Below the pieces are notes generated by a model, which saw only the letters and a program-made list of their open reading frames with translations, was not told where the DNA came from and ran no database searches. Shown here in pieces: positions 8,152 to 17,338 of a stretch of DNA of 64,000 bases. The first letter of the stretch is position 1. Each line of letters opens with the position of its first letter. The stretch covers positions 124,001 through 188,000 of the forward strand of contig NZ_LAZS01000012.1 in the NCBI RefSeq assembly GCF_002007205.1, read 5' to 3'. The stretch comes from Ensifer adhaerens (lineage in GTDB: Bacteria > Pseudomonadota > Alphaproteobacteria > Rhizobiales > Rhizobiaceae). The translations under genes were made by a program, and so were the position numbers.

Positions 8152-9735
8152 GTGGAACCGACACATTTGTTCGAGTTGGTGATCGGCATGTTCGTGGCGA
8201 TCATTGCGCTGCATTACGTCGCCGACCGGCTGGCTTTGCCGCCCTCGGTGGCACTCCTGACCGGAGGCGCTCTGCTTGCCTTTGTCCCGGGACTGCCGAC
8301 AATCGAGGTCGATCCAGAGCTCGTGCTCGTGATCTTCCTGCCGCCCTTGCTCATGGACGGCGCCTGGACGATCGCTCTCGGCCGCCTACGGCGTCATTCG
8401 ATCGGCATCGTTTCGCTGGCGGTTGGGGCCGTGTTTTTCACCTGCGCCGTCGTGGCAATGACGACGCATCTGCTCTTCCCCGCGCTACCGCTCGCCGCCT
8501 GCGCCGCACTCGGTGCGATCGTCGCGCCACCGGATGCCGTATCGGCTCGTGCTGTCCTTCAACGCGTGCGGCTGCCGCGGCGGCTACAAATCCTGCTTGA
8601 AGGCGAAAGCTTGCTCAACGACGCAAGCGGCCTCGTGCTCTTTCGCTTCGCCGTTGCCGCCGGTGTCACCGGGGCGTTCAGCGCGGGCGAGGCCGTGGGC
8701 AACTTCTTCCTGCTGGCGATCGGTGGTGCCCTCGTCGGAATCGTGATCGGTATGGGCTGGGTCCAGCTTGCACGTCGGCTTGGCGACGAATACCTGATCA
8801 TCGCCGCGACCGTCCTGCTTTCCTGGACCTCCTATCTGGTCGGCGAATTCCTGCACGTCTCCGGCGTCATCGCGACCGTGGCCACGGGCCTCATCGCCAG
8901 CTGGCATCAGCACACGGTGCTGTCCGCCGCGACCCGCATGCGCGGAACATCATTCTGGACGGTGATCGTCTTTCTGATGGAAGCCGCCGTCTTCATCCTG
9001 ATCGGCCTGTCGCTTCGCGGCGTCGTCGAGCGCGGCGGCGGTTTCGAGACCGTTGCGGCAACCCTGGCATGGCCCATCGCCGTCATCCTCCTCGCGCTCA
9101 CCCTCGCACGCTTCGTCTGGGTGTTCGGGTCGGATCTCGTGATCCGGCTTGGCAATGCGCTCGGGGTCAAGCGCTACGCGCCCGTCGGCGCGCGCGGCGC
9201 GACCGTGCTTTCCTGGGCCGGCGTTCGTGGCGTGGTGACGCTCGCGCTTGCGCTGAGCGTGCCAGAGGGCTTTCCGGGCCGGGACTTCATCCTGGTGACG
9301 TCCTTTGCCGTGATACTCGGAACGGTGCTGATCCAGGGGACCATACTCGGTCGGGTGATTGCCTGGGCGCAACTCGTCGAGCCTTCGTCGGAAAAGGCGC
9401 CCCTCACGCTCAGCCAGGCCGAGGCAGCCATGGCCCAGGCACAACTCGTCACCATTCAGAGCCGGGCCTATGACACCGACGGCAATCTCGTCCATCCGCA
9501 ATTGCTGGAGCGCTACCAACGCCGGGCAGTGTCGATCGTCGATTACGCTGCGCGCACGGAGCACTACATGCCGATCCTGCACGCCCATTTCGACGTCGTC
9601 CTGGAGGCGGTCGCAACCGGGCGGCGCGAACTCATCCGGCTTCATCGTGCCGGCGAAATCGACGACGAAACGCTGCATGAACTGGAGCGGGATCTCGACC
9701 TTGAGGAGTTGAGCGCAATTTCTGCCAAGGCATGA
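8152..9735 (+). CDS. CPA1-family Na+/H+ antiporter (NhaP type)
   Basis: A 527-residue cation/proton exchanger of the inner membrane. About twelve hydrophobic segments fill residues 1-410, with the family signatures ALGAIVAPPDAVSA and GESLLNDASGLVLF in the middle; the ND and PD acidic residues belong to the ion path. A cytoplasmic helical tail of about 110 residues follows. The start is GTG at 8152, preceded by a GGAGG-like site. It stands alone with its own promoter region after the small-RNA terminator. Whether it prefers sodium, potassium or lithium cannot be read from the sequence. Confidence 0.9.
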   Translation: MEPTHLFELVIGMFVAIIALHYVADRLALPPSVALLTGGALLAFVPGLPTIEVDPELVLVIFLPPLLMDGAWTIALGRLRRHSIGIVSLAVGAVFFTCAVVAMTTHLLFPALPLAACAALGAIVAPPDAVSARAVLQRVRLPRRLQILLEGESLLNDASGLVLFRFAVAAGVTGAFSAGEAVGNFFLLAIGGALVGIVIGMGWVQLARRLGDEYLIIAATVLLSWTSYLVGEFLHVSGVIATVATGLIASWHQHTVLSAATRMRGTSFWTVIVFLMEAAVFILIGLSLRGVVERGGGFETVAATLAWPIAVILLALTLARFVWVFGSDLVIRLGNALGVKRYAPVGARGATVLSWAGVRGVVTLALALSVPEGFPGRDFILVTSFAVILGTVLIQGTILGRVIAWAQLVEPSSEKAPLTLSQAEAAMAQAQLVTIQSRAYDTDGNLVHPQLLERYQRRAVSIVDYAARTEHYMPILHAHFDVVLEAVATGRRELIRLHRAGEIDDETLHELERDLDLEELSAISAKA

Positions 9736-9806
9736 CCCTCTCGCCCGAACATTTCTTTCTATTTTCTCCTTTGACCTGAGGGTCGGATGTCCTAGATGTC
9801 CGGCAG

Positions 9807-10334
9807 TTGGCGCCAACAGTCGAGGAGCTGAGAGCGATCAAAAAGTCAAAGGCGCCGAAATCACCAAAACCAATGACGCTGTTGCAGAAGCTTGCCGCCT
9901 CGCCCGAGAAGCTGTTTTCGGGTTCGTTTCGACAGCAATGCGCAGCACTTTGCTATCGGTATGCGCCTGACGGCGCGATCGAGATCCTTGTGGTGACGTC
10001 GCGCGACAGCGGCCGATGGCTCATTCCGAAGGGCTGGCCGATGAAACAGAAGGAGCCGCATGAGGCGGCCGCCATCGAGGCGCTTCAGGAAGCCGGTGTT
10101 CGCGGCAAGGTCCGCAAGAAGCCGGTCGGCAGCTACACCTATCTGAAGATGCTCGACGACGGTGACGTCGTCCCTTGTGTCGTCGACGTGTTCCAGATCG
10201 AAATCACCAAGCAGGTGGAAAAGTACAAGGAGAAGGGCGAGCGCCTGCTTGCCTGGGTCAGCCCCGATGAGGCTGCGCGGCGGGTTCGCGAGATCGAGCT
10301 CAAATCGCTGCTCGTCGACTTCAAGCCACGGTGA
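9807..10334 (+). CDS. Nudix-fold protein with a degenerate Nudix box
   Basis: A 175-residue protein of the alphaproteobacterial family related to diphosphoinositol/diadenosine polyphosphate hydrolases (RWLIPKGWPMK). The 23-residue Nudix box spans Gly76 to Val98 with correct spacing. Glu91, Glu95 and Gly97 are kept, but the usual first Glu is Lys82, the Arg is Ile90 and one metal-site Glu is Gln94. Activity may therefore be altered or lost. The start is TTG at 9807. The ATG at 9873 would give a shorter, still complete domain. It is convergent with ugpC. Confidence 0.8.
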   Translation: MAPTVEELRAIKKSKAPKSPKPMTLLQKLAASPEKLFSGSFRQQCAALCYRYAPDGAIEILVVTSRDSGRWLIPKGWPMKQKEPHEAAAIEALQEAGVRGKVRKKPVGSYTYLKMLDDGDVVPCVVDVFQIEITKQVEKYKEKGERLLAWVSPDEAARRVREIELKSLLVDFKPR

Positions 10335-10434
10335 CGCCGGCTATTCGGTCGAAAGCTGATCGTGACGATCTGATCACCGGAAGGGGCCGCCGCCCAATCG
10401 CACCGGGTTCGGTCGGGGAAGGCCCGGATCACCA

Positions 10435-10454
10435 GCAGAAGGTCGACCTTCTGC
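10435..10454 (-). terminator. palindrome after ugpC, possible transcript end
   Basis: GCAGAAGG and CCTTCTGC form a perfect 8-bp stem around TCGA, starting six bases beyond the ugpC stop. There is no U-tract, so it could instead protect the 3' end of the message or be a protein-binding palindrome. Confidence 0.35.
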
Positions 10455-10459
10455 CGCCG

Positions 10460-11509
10460 TCACATCAGCCGTTCGCCGTTTGCGCCGAAAACATGGAGCG
10501 CGTCTGCCTTCGCCCCAACCTTCACGGTGTCGCCGATTTCGTAGCGGGCCCTGCCCGATACGCGAAAGATCAGGTCTGCGCCGTTTTCCAGCCTCCCATG
10601 GATCAGGCTTTCCGCCCCGACCAGTTCGATCCCGTCGACCCGTACTGTTGCCTCGAACGGCGACGTGGCGTCGTCGGCCGCTAGCGGAGATAGATCCTCC
10701 GGTCGCACGCCGAGGGTAAACTCGCCGTTCGGCCTGGAAACGGACGGCGAGAGAGACCATCCGGCAGAAGCGTCCGCACCTTTCAGGAGATTCATGGACG
10801 GCGAACCGATAAACGTGGCGACGAAGGTCGTGGCGGGCCGTTCGTAAAGCTCGATCGGGGTGCCAACCTGCTCGATGCGGCCCGCATTGACGACGACCAG
10901 TCGGTCGGCAAGGGTCATCGCTTCCATCTGGTCGTGCGTGACATAAACGCTTGTGGTTCCAAGTGAGCGTTGGAGCCGTTTGATTTCAATGCGCATCTGC
11001 CCACGCAGCTTCGCGTCGAGATTGGAAAGCGGCTCGTCGAAAAGGAAGGCGGCCGGCTGCCGCACGATCGCCCGACCCATGGCGACACGCTGACGCTGGC
11101 CGCCCGAAAGCTGGCGCGGCTTGCGATCGAGATAGGTATCGATCTCCAGCGTTCGGGCAGCAGTGGTGATGCGCCGATCGATCTCGTCAGCCGGCGTGTT
11201 CCGGTTCTTCAAGCCATAGGCGAGGTTCTGGCGCACGGTCATGTGCGGGTAGAGCGCGTAGTTCTGGAAAACCATGGCAATATCGCGTTCGGCCGGCTCG
11301 ACATCGTTAACCCGCCGTCCGCCAATATGAATGTCGCCGCCGGTGATGCCCTCGAGCCCTGCGATCATGCGCAAGAGCGTGGACTTGCCGCAGCCGGACG
11401 GACCGACCAGAACGACGAACTCTCCGTCGGCGATGTCAAGCGAGACACCCTTGATCGCGTCGACGGTGCCGTAGGTCTTGCGGATGTCTTTGAGCGTAAT
11501 CTCAGCCAT
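10460..11509 (-). CDS. ugpC: sn-glycerol-3-phosphate-type ABC transporter ATPase UgpC
   Basis: A 349-residue cytoplasmic ATPase that powers the UgpAE membrane pair. Walker A (GPSGCGKST), the signature [14 protein letters not shown], Walker B ([13 protein letters not shown]) and the H-loop (VYVTHD) are intact. A C-terminal TOBE/OB regulatory domain of about 110 residues follows, as in the CUT1 ATPases UgpC and MalK. It is the last gene of ugpBAEC, and its ATG overlaps the ugpE stop. The ugpQ phosphodiesterase gene that often follows ugpC is absent here. The next gene downstream is the convergent Nudix gene. Confidence 0.9.
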   Translation of the reverse strand: MAEITLKDIRKTYGTVDAIKGVSLDIADGEFVVLVGPSGCGKSTLLRMIAGLEGITGGDIHIGGRRVNDVEPAERDIAMVFQNYALYPHMTVRQNLAYGLKNRNTPADEIDRRITTAARTLEIDTYLDRKPRQLSGGQRQRVAMGRAIVRQPAAFLFDEPLSNLDAKLRGQMRIEIKRLQRSLGTTSVYVTHDQMEAMTLADRLVVVNAGRIEQVGTPIELYERPATTFVATFIGSPSMNLLKGADASAGWSLSPSVSRPNGEFTLGVRPEDLSPLAADDATSPFEATVRVDGIELVGAESLIHGRLENGADLIFRVSGRARYEIGDTVKVGAKADALHVFGANGERLM

Positions 11510-12357
11510 TACTTTTCTGTCTCCACAAGACCTTTGACGAACCAGCGCTGCATCAGCACCACGACGAGGATGGGCGGAATGATCGCGAGGATCGCGGTCA
11601 CCATGACGTAGTTCCAGGGGGTCGAGGCGTCGGTGAAGTCGATCATTCGCCTGAGCCCGATGATAATCGTGTTCATCTTGGCGTCGTTGGTGACGAGCAG
11701 CGGCCAGAGATACTGGGTCCAGCCATAGATGAAAAGAATGACGAAGAGCGCCGCGATGTTGGTTGCCGACAGCGGCAAGAGGATGTCCCTCATGAAGCGG
11801 AACGGACCCGCATTGTCGATACGCGCGGCCTCCACCAGTTCTCCCGGTATCGTCAGGAAAAACTGCCGGAAAAGGAAGGTCGCGGTCGCCGAAGCCATCA
11901 GCGGCAATGTCAGGCCGGCATAGGTATCGATCAGGCCGAGATCAACGATCACCTTGTAGGTCGGCAGGATGCGCACCTCGACCGGAAGCATCAGGGTGAT
12001 GAAGATCATCCAGAAGAACAGCATCTTCAGCGGAAAGCGAAAGAACACGATCGCAAAGGCCGACAGGAAGGAGATGACGATCTTGCCGACGGCGATCGCA
12101 AGGGCGACGACCGTGGAATTGAAGAGCAGCCGCTCGAGGCTGACGCCGACAACGCGCTCGACACCGCCACCGACGGCCTCACTATAGTTTTCGACAAGAT
12201 GATTGCCGACCGTGAGCGACATCGGCGGCCGCACGATTTCGATCGAGCTATGGGTCGAGGCGATGAAGGTGTAGTAGATCGGCAGCGCGACGATGACGAT
12301 GCCGATCACCAGCACCAGGTGGCTGATCAGGGTTGAAATGGGACGGTTCTCGATCAT
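11509..12357 (-). CDS. ugpE: sn-glycerol-3-phosphate-type ABC transporter permease UgpE
   Basis: A 282-residue inner-membrane permease with six predicted membrane segments. The cytoplasmic coupling-helix motif [22 protein letters not shown] is at the expected place, about 100 residues from the C-terminus. It pairs with UgpA to form the channel. It sits seven bases after ugpA and overlaps ugpC by one base, so the three are co-translated. Assignment to Ugp rather than another CUT1 sugar system rests mainly on the UgpB and UgpC sequences. Confidence 0.88.
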   Translation of the reverse strand: MIENRPISTLISHLVLVIGIVIVALPIYYTFIASTHSSIEIVRPPMSLTVGNHLVENYSEAVGGGVERVVGVSLERLLFNSTVVALAIAVGKIVISFLSAFAIVFFRFPLKMLFFWMIFITLMLPVEVRILPTYKVIVDLGLIDTYAGLTLPLMASATATFLFRQFFLTIPGELVEAARIDNAGPFRFMRDILLPLSATNIAALFVILFIYGWTQYLWPLLVTNDAKMNTIIIGLRRMIDFTDASTPWNYVMVTAILAIIPPILVVVLMQRWFVKGLVETEK

Positions 12358-12364
12358 CGGCCGC

Positions 12365-13246
12365 TCACGAATAGTGGACCCGCTTCTCGACGAAGCGGAA
12401 CTGGAAAGCCGTCAGGGCAACGACAATTGCCATCAGGATGACGGATTGGGCGGCCGAACTGCCAAGGTCGAGATTGACGAAGCCGTCGTTGTAGACCTTG
12501 TAGACCAGCGTTTCGGTGGCTTTTGCCGGACCACCTCCGGTCACCGCATGAATGATGCCGAACGTGTCGAAAAACGCATAGACGGTGTTGACGACGAGCA
12601 GGAAGAACGTCGTCGGCGCAAGCAGCGGGAAGACGATGGTCCAGAAGCGTTTGGTGCCGCGGGCGCCATCAATCGCGGCGGCCTCGATCAGCGATTTCGG
12701 GATCGCCTGCAGGCCGGCGACGAAAAAGAGGAAATTGTAGCTGATCTGTTTCCAGGCGGCGGCCACGACAACCAGAAACATCGCCTGGTCGCCGTTCAAG
12801 AGCGGATCCCAGGTGAAGCCATTGCGACGCAGGATGTAGGCGAAGGTTCCCATTGCCGGGTTGAACATGAACAGCCACAGCATGCCCGCCACGGCCGGAG
12901 CAACCGCATAGGGCCAGATTAGCAGCGTGCGATAGACGTTTCGCCCGCGCACGACCCGGTCGACCGAGGTCGCGAGCAGCAGGGCGAGAGCCATCGACAG
13001 AAGTGCGGTTGCAAGGCTGAAGACGACCGTGACCTGCAGCGAATGCAGGTAGTCCGGATTGGCCAGGATGGCGCGGAAATTGGCAAGGCCGACGAAGCCG
13101 GATTTCAGGCCAAAGGGATCCTCGCGCAAGACCGACTGGTAGAGCGCCTGGCTTGCCGGCCAGAAGAAAAACACCACGGTAAGCACGATCTGCGGCGCCA
13201 GCAGAAGATACGGCAACACCTTGTTGGGAAAGACGACGGACTGCAT
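12365..13246 (-). CDS. ugpA: sn-glycerol-3-phosphate-type ABC transporter permease UgpA
   Basis: A 293-residue inner-membrane permease beginning [19 protein letters not shown], with six hydrophobic segments and the coupling-helix motif [23 protein letters not shown] chose the ATG at 13246 over an upstream one because it directly precedes the first membrane helix and has an AAGGGGC ribosome-like site. The gap to ugpB contains a GC-rich hairpin that probably lowers expression of the membrane genes relative to the binding protein. Confidence 0.88.
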   Translation of the reverse strand: MQSVVFPNKVLPYLLLAPQIVLTVVFFFWPASQALYQSVLREDPFGLKSGFVGLANFRAILANPDYLHSLQVTVVFSLATALLSMALALLLATSVDRVVRGRNVYRTLLIWPYAVAPAVAGMLWLFMFNPAMGTFAYILRRNGFTWDPLLNGDQAMFLVVVAAAWKQISYNFLFFVAGLQAIPKSLIEAAAIDGARGTKRFWTIVFPLLAPTTFFLLVVNTVYAFFDTFGIIHAVTGGGPAKATETLVYKVYNDGFVNLDLGSSAAQSVILMAIVVALTAFQFRFVEKRVHYS

Positions 13247-13269
13247 GGCGTGCCCCTTCCGTGAAAGAC

Positions 13270-13298
13270 GGGGCCCGCGCTTAAGTGGCACGGGCCCC
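13270..13298 (-). terminator. intercistronic hairpin between ugpB and ugpA
   Basis: GGGGCCCG and CGGGCCCC form a perfect 8-bp GC stem with a 13-base loop. It starts 12 bases after the ugpB stop and has no U-tract. Hairpins in this position usually stabilise the binding-protein message or act as partial terminators. Confidence 0.55.
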
Positions 13299-13309
13299 TT
13301 GGTTGGGGA

Positions 13310-14614
13310 TTAGTTGCCGACCGCGGCGGCAATTGCCGCATTGGCCTTTTCGACACCTTCGGTCAGGGCAGCCTTTGCGTCCTTCTGCCCGGCAAGCATG
13401 GCCTCGAACTGTTCGTTGAGGATGTCGCGAACCTGGGGAAGATTGACGAGCCGAACGCCCTTGGAATTTTCCGTCGGCGCCTTGCCCATCATCTGCCTGA
13501 TCGGCGTTTCACGACCGGGGTTCTTTTCATAGAAGCCGGACTTCTTGGTTTCTTCATAGGCTGCAAGCGTCACCGGCAGATAGCCCGAGACCTGATGAAG
13601 CTTTGCCTGGGTTTCCGTTTTCGACAGGAAATGGAAGAACTCCGCAACGCCCTTGTATTCGGCATCTTCCTTGCCGGCAAAGACCCAGAGACTTGCGCCG
13701 CCGGGAATGGTGTTCTGAGGACCGTGGCCTTCATAATAGGGAAGCTGGCCGACGCCGTAGTTGATGCCGGATTTCACGATGTCGCCGAGGCCGCCGGAAG
13801 ACTCCGTCAGGATGGCGCATTCGCCCGACATGAAGAGCTGCTTTGCTTCCGATGTACGGCCGCCGTAACGGAACGTGCCGTCCTTGGCGAGATCCGCAAT
13901 CGACTGGAAGTGCTCGACGAAGAGCGGGGCATCGATCTTCAGCTCCACGTCCAGGCCGGCAAGCCCGTTTTCATTGGTGCCATAGGGCACGTTGTTCCAG
14001 GCAGAGAAATTCTCGGTCTGGATCCAGGTCAGCCAGGTCGAGGTGAAACCGCAATTCGCCGCGCCACTTGCCTTGATCTTCTTGGCGGCCTCGAAGACTT
14101 CGGGCCAGGTTGCCGGTGGCTTCTCGGCATCGAGACCAGCCTTCGAGAAGGCATCCTTGTTGTAGTAGAGGATCGGCGAGGACGAATTGAACGGGAAGGA
14201 CAGCATCGTGCCGTCGGGCTTGGAGTAATATGCGACGATGCCCGGCAGGTACTGGTCCTTGTTGAATTCGTAGCCACCCTTCTTGAGGACGTCTACAACC
14301 GGGACCACGGCGCCTTCGGCACCCAGCATCACGCCGCTGCCGGCGTCAAAGACCTGCAGAATGGCGGGAGCCTGCTTGGAGCGGAAAGCGGCGATGCCCG
14401 CGTTCAGCGTCTCGCCATAAGTGCCCTTGAACACAGGGACAATTTTGTACTCCGACTGGCTTTCATTGAACTCCTTGGCAAGCCTTTCGACCGTTTCGTT
14501 GTTGGCGCCGGTCATCGCGTGCCACCAGGAAAGCTCCGTTGCTGCCAGAGCGTCCGAGGCGGCAACGATCGAAAGCGCGGATGTGGCCGCAAGGGCCCAC
14601 TTGGATACTCGCAT
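13310..14614 (-). CDS. ugpB: sn-glycerol-3-phosphate-binding protein UgpB
   Basis: A 434-residue periplasmic solute-binding protein. A signal peptide covers residues 1-24 (SALSIVAASDALA, then ATELSWWHAM). The sequence after it, WWHAMTGANNETVERLAKEFN, and later LPFN-like and FAGECAILTESSGG-like segments match UgpB proteins that bind glycerol-3-phosphate and glycerophosphodiesters. I chose the ATG at 14614 because a GGGAGGAACC ribosome site precedes it. It is the first gene of the operon, and the upstream region holds TTCGTT-like repeats. I saw no clear PHO box. Confidence 0.9.
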   Translation of the reverse strand: MRVSKWALAATSALSIVAASDALAATELSWWHAMTGANNETVERLAKEFNESQSEYKIVPVFKGTYGETLNAGIAAFRSKQAPAILQVFDAGSGVMLGAEGAVVPVVDVLKKGGYEFNKDQYLPGIVAYYSKPDGTMLSFPFNSSSPILYYNKDAFSKAGLDAEKPPATWPEVFEAAKKIKASGAANCGFTSTWLTWIQTENFSAWNNVPYGTNENGLAGLDVELKIDAPLFVEHFQSIADLAKDGTFRYGGRTSEAKQLFMSGECAILTESSGGLGDIVKSGINYGVGQLPYYEGHGPQNTIPGGASLWVFAGKEDAEYKGVAEFFHFLSKTETQAKLHQVSGYLPVTLAAYEETKKSGFYEKNPGRETPIRQMMGKAPTENSKGVRLVNLPQVRDILNEQFEAMLAGQKDAKAALTEGVEKANAAIAAAVGN

Positions 14615-14955
14615 GAAGGTTCCTCCCATCATTAAGACGAAAATATTTGTCCCCGGGCGCGTCAGCTCTCCTCAATCAGACGCGTCTGGCTTTCGTGGCG
14701 AAAGCGCACTGATTAAAAACGAACGAGAACGAACCTGCAAGAGAAAATGGAACGAGAAAATCGAAGATTTTGTGGATCGGAATATTCATTCTGTTTCATA
14801 TGCGCGGACGCTAAATCAGATAACGGCAACGGGATCGTCATCGCGGCTGATCTACAGCCACCGGTTTGAGGCTTTGAGAGTGCGAGCAAGGGGTCTGAGA
14901 GCAGGCGCCCGGCTGCCGCAGTAGCCGGCCTGAACGGCCGATAAATCTGGCGCGG
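14615..14955 (-). promoter_or_regulatory. ugpB upstream region with TTCGTT repeats
   Basis: This gap between the WGR gene and ugpB contains, on the minus strand between 14766 and 14714, repeated CTCGTTC and TTCGTT elements separated by T-rich runs (GGTTCGTTCTCGTTCGTTTTT is the densest part, read in pieces). Spaced TTCGTT-type repeats are typical operators of DeoR-family regulators such as GlpR, which senses glycerol-3-phosphate. That fits the importer downstream. It is inference from motif shape. Confidence 0.4.
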
Positions 14956-15273
14956 CTACCGCCGCGTTCCGACGATCGGGAGGGCCGCCTCAAGTCGAGG
15001 CGAGATCGAGGGATTATTGCAAACACAATGAGCACGCGGGCGGTATCCGCGCCTTCGCTTGCTCCTCAGAACATCGAGAAACAGCGTGACTGCTTCCATT
15101 TCGTCGTCAAAGTGATGGGCCATCGATTGTCCTGACGTGCCGATCCGGCCCCAGCGGCGCGTCAGACACGCAGTTCCAAACAGAGTCTGCTCAATCGACA
15201 TGGCGTAGAAGCGAGCCATGTTTGCGCTCGCATCCGTTCTCTCGACGTAGAGGTGATAGGGGTGGTTAAGCAT
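14956..15273 (-). CDS. small WGR-domain protein
   Basis: A 105-residue protein. Residues 8-80 form a WGR domain (YVERTDASANMARFYAMSI, then RRWGRIGTSGQ), a nucleic-acid-associated module found in eukaryotic PARPs and as small stand-alone proteins in rhizobia. A basic tail (RSKRRRGYRPRAH) follows. The role of the stand-alone form is not known; DNA or RNA binding is plausible. It stands between a long hairpin and the ugp promoter region and seems to be a single-gene unit. Confidence 0.75.
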   Translation of the reverse strand: MLNHPYHLYVERTDASANMARFYAMSIEQTLFGTACLTRRWGRIGTSGQSMAHHFDDEMEAVTLFLDVLRSKRRRGYRPRAHCVCNNPSISPRLEAALPIVGTRR

Positions 15274-15315
15274 GGGACGACGATGGGCTAAGGAGGTGCC
15301 GCGCGTCCAACGAGA

Positions 15316-15349
15316 GTTTTGAATCGATCGCAGCCGATCGATTCAAAAC
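15316..15349 (-). terminator. 15-bp perfect hairpin after the TRAP operon
   Basis: GTTTTGAATCGATCG and its exact reverse complement flank the loop CAGC, starting 21 bases after the DctM stop. The AAAAC/GTTTT ends make it a plausible two-way terminator. The WGR gene that follows is read in the same direction. Confidence 0.6.
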
Positions 15350-15370
15350 ATTGATGTGTGCCTGACCGCG

Positions 15371-16684
15371 CTATTGCACCGCGGTCGTTCCATAGACGAG
15401 GTTCGGCAGCCACAGCGACAGTTGCGGGAACATGCTGAGCATCACCAGCAGCACCATCATCATCGCCAGGTAAGGCAGCACCTCGCGTGCATAGGCCATC
15501 ATCGGCACCTTCAGCACCATCGACGAGATATACATAAGGCCGCCGACCGGCGGTGTAATGCCGGCGATCGTCAGGTTGGTGATGAAGACGACGCCGAAAT
15601 GCACGCGGTCGATGCCGACACCGTCGATGATCGGGATCAGCATCGGGGTGAGGATGATGAGCGCCGCCGACCCCTCGATTGCCGTGCCGATGACGATCAA
15701 CAGCACGTTGATGAGAAGCAGCATGAGCAGCGGGTTGTCGGTGGCACCGCCGAGCCAGCCGGACATCGCCTGCGGCACCTGCTCCCAGGCGAGATAGAAG
15801 CCAAAAGCGGCGGCGGCACAGATCATGATCATCACCACGGCGGAATCGCGCACCGCCTCGGCCAGCACCTCGGGGATCTGGCGGAAGGTGAATTCGCGAT
15901 AGCCGAAGACGGCGACGAAGAGCACATAGACGACGACAACCGCGCCCGCCTCTGTGGTGGTGAAGATGCCGTAGCGCGTGCCGGCGAAAATCACGACCGG
16001 GATCGACAGCGCCCAGAGGCCGTCGATCAGCGCCCGGCTGGCCTCCGCCCTGCTGGCGCGTTCCTTGCGCAGCGGCTTGTAGCCGCGTTTGCGGGCGATG
16101 AAATAGGTGGTGAGCATCAGCCCGGCTGCAAGCACCAGACCGGGAACGACGCCGGCGGCGAACAGCCGGCCGATCGAGGTTTCCGCCAGAAAGCCATAGA
16201 CGATGAGGCCGATCGAGGGCGGGATCAGGCTGGTGATGATGGAGGCCGACGAGGTGATGACCGCCGCGAAGGCGCGGCTGTAGCCTCGTTCCGTCATCTC
16301 GACGCCAAGGGTCTTGGCGAGCATCGCAGCATCGGCGTTGGCCGACGCCGTCAAACCGCCAAGCAAGGTCCCGAGTACCGTACACATCTGCGCCAGAGCG
16401 CCGGTCATGTGACCAACCATGACATCGGCCAGCGCCAGCAGGCGGCGCGTGATACCCGATGCGTTCATGATGCAGCCGGCAAGCACGAACAGCGGCAGCG
16501 CCAGCAGCGACACGGACTGGCTGCCTTCGGCCATCTCCTGCGCGAAATTGGCAAGCGGAATCATGTCCATGTTGATGAAGAAGAAGGCGAGCGCCCCGAT
16601 CGCCATCGCCCAGGTGATCGGCATCGACAACAGGAAGAGGATGACGACGAGAAGCGAGGGGCCGGCAAGATGAAAGAAGGTCAT
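15371..16684 (-). CDS. dctM: TRAP transporter large permease (DctM)
   Basis: A 437-residue inner-membrane protein, the ion-coupled translocator of a TRAP importer. About twelve hydrophobic segments are present, with the DctM-family segments ALPLFVLAGCIMNASGI and SGLTASANADAAMLAKTL-like stretches and an IPPSIGLIVYGFLAETSIG segment. Its ATG overlaps the DctQ stop (ATGA), so the pair is translationally coupled. It lies downstream of, and on the same strand as, the fuconate-dehydratase gene but is separated from it by a terminator. The substrate is unknown; a sugar acid or dicarboxylate is typical. Confidence 0.9.
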   Translation of the reverse strand: MTFFHLAGPSLLVVILFLLSMPITWAMAIGALAFFFINMDMIPLANFAQEMAEGSQSVSLLALPLFVLAGCIMNASGITRRLLALADVMVGHMTGALAQMCTVLGTLLGGLTASANADAAMLAKTLGVEMTERGYSRAFAAVITSSASIITSLIPPSIGLIVYGFLAETSIGRLFAAGVVPGLVLAAGLMLTTYFIARKRGYKPLRKERASRAEASRALIDGLWALSIPVVIFAGTRYGIFTTTEAGAVVVVYVLFVAVFGYREFTFRQIPEVLAEAVRDSAVVMIMICAAAAFGFYLAWEQVPQAMSGWLGGATDNPLLMLLLINVLLIVIGTAIEGSAALIILTPMLIPIIDGVGIDRVHFGVVFITNLTIAGITPPVGGLMYISSMVLKVPMMAYAREVLPYLAMMMVLLVMLSMFPQLSLWLPNLVYGTTAVQ

Positions 16685-17193
16685 ATCAGCGATTCCACAT
16701 TGCGGTGCAGGCGGACGGTCCAGGGTCTTTCGACGATCAGGTGCTGGAGGAACATGCCGGCCGACGCCAGCGCCAGCGGCCCGTAGGAAAGGCTGCGCGA
16801 CAGGTCCATCGCGATCGTGTGCACGTGCCGCGACGTCCAGGCCTGCCAGCCGAAGAGAACGGTCATGGCGATGAAGAACAGCGCCAACAGCAGGTAGTTG
16901 AACCAGGCGATCGCCCGCTGCCAGCTGTCGGGCAAGGCAGCAACAAGGACATCGATCGCCGCGTGGGTGCCGAGACGCACGCCAGCGACCGCACCGAAGA
17001 AGACGAGATAGGCGAAAGCCATGATCGCCAGCTCGTAGGTCCAGGCAGCCGGCTGCGGGAAGATATAGCGGCTGACGACACCCCAGAGGATCGAGAAGAC
17101 AATGACGAGAAGTGCTGCGACGCCGACAGCTTCATCGGCGCGCCGCAGGCTGAAGAGAGGAGCGGTCTCTTCAGGTGAAGGTGAGGTTTCCAT
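16681..17193 (-). CDS. dctQ: TRAP transporter small permease (DctQ)
   Basis: A 170-residue inner-membrane partner of DctM with four predicted membrane segments and the family stretch FFGAVAGVRLGTHAAIDVLVAALP. I preferred the ATG at 17193 because GAGG lies six bases ahead of it; the ATG at 17208 in the same frame is possible. It lies between the genes of the binding protein and the large permease, the usual TRAP order. Confidence 0.85.
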   Translation of the reverse strand: METSPSPEETAPLFSLRRADEAVGVAALLVIVFSILWGVVSRYIFPQPAAWTYELAIMAFAYLVFFGAVAGVRLGTHAAIDVLVAALPDSWQRAIAWFNYLLLALFFIAMTVLFGWQAWTSRHVHTIAMDLSRSLSYGPLALASAGMFLQHLIVERPWTVRLHRNVESLI

Positions 17194-17338
17194 GACGGCC
17201 TCAATCATTTTGAAAGGCGGAACAGAGCCGGCGCGAAGGCAGGCCGATGGGCTTCCGTCGCGAGCATGGCTTGGGTGAGCGGCCCCCGACGCGATCGCGA
17301 CGCGGCGTCTTTATGGCCGCGTCGCGCCGTCGTTTGCT

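Noticed and set aside
14615-14955. A PHO box ahead of ugpB
   Set aside because: I could not find two CTGTCAT-like direct repeats at the expected spacing on either strand by eye.
15356-16786. A 476-codon open frame on the plus strand, rich in His, Asp and Arg
   Set aside because: It is the complement of the DctM gene, whose hydrophobic codons read as charged residues on the other strand.
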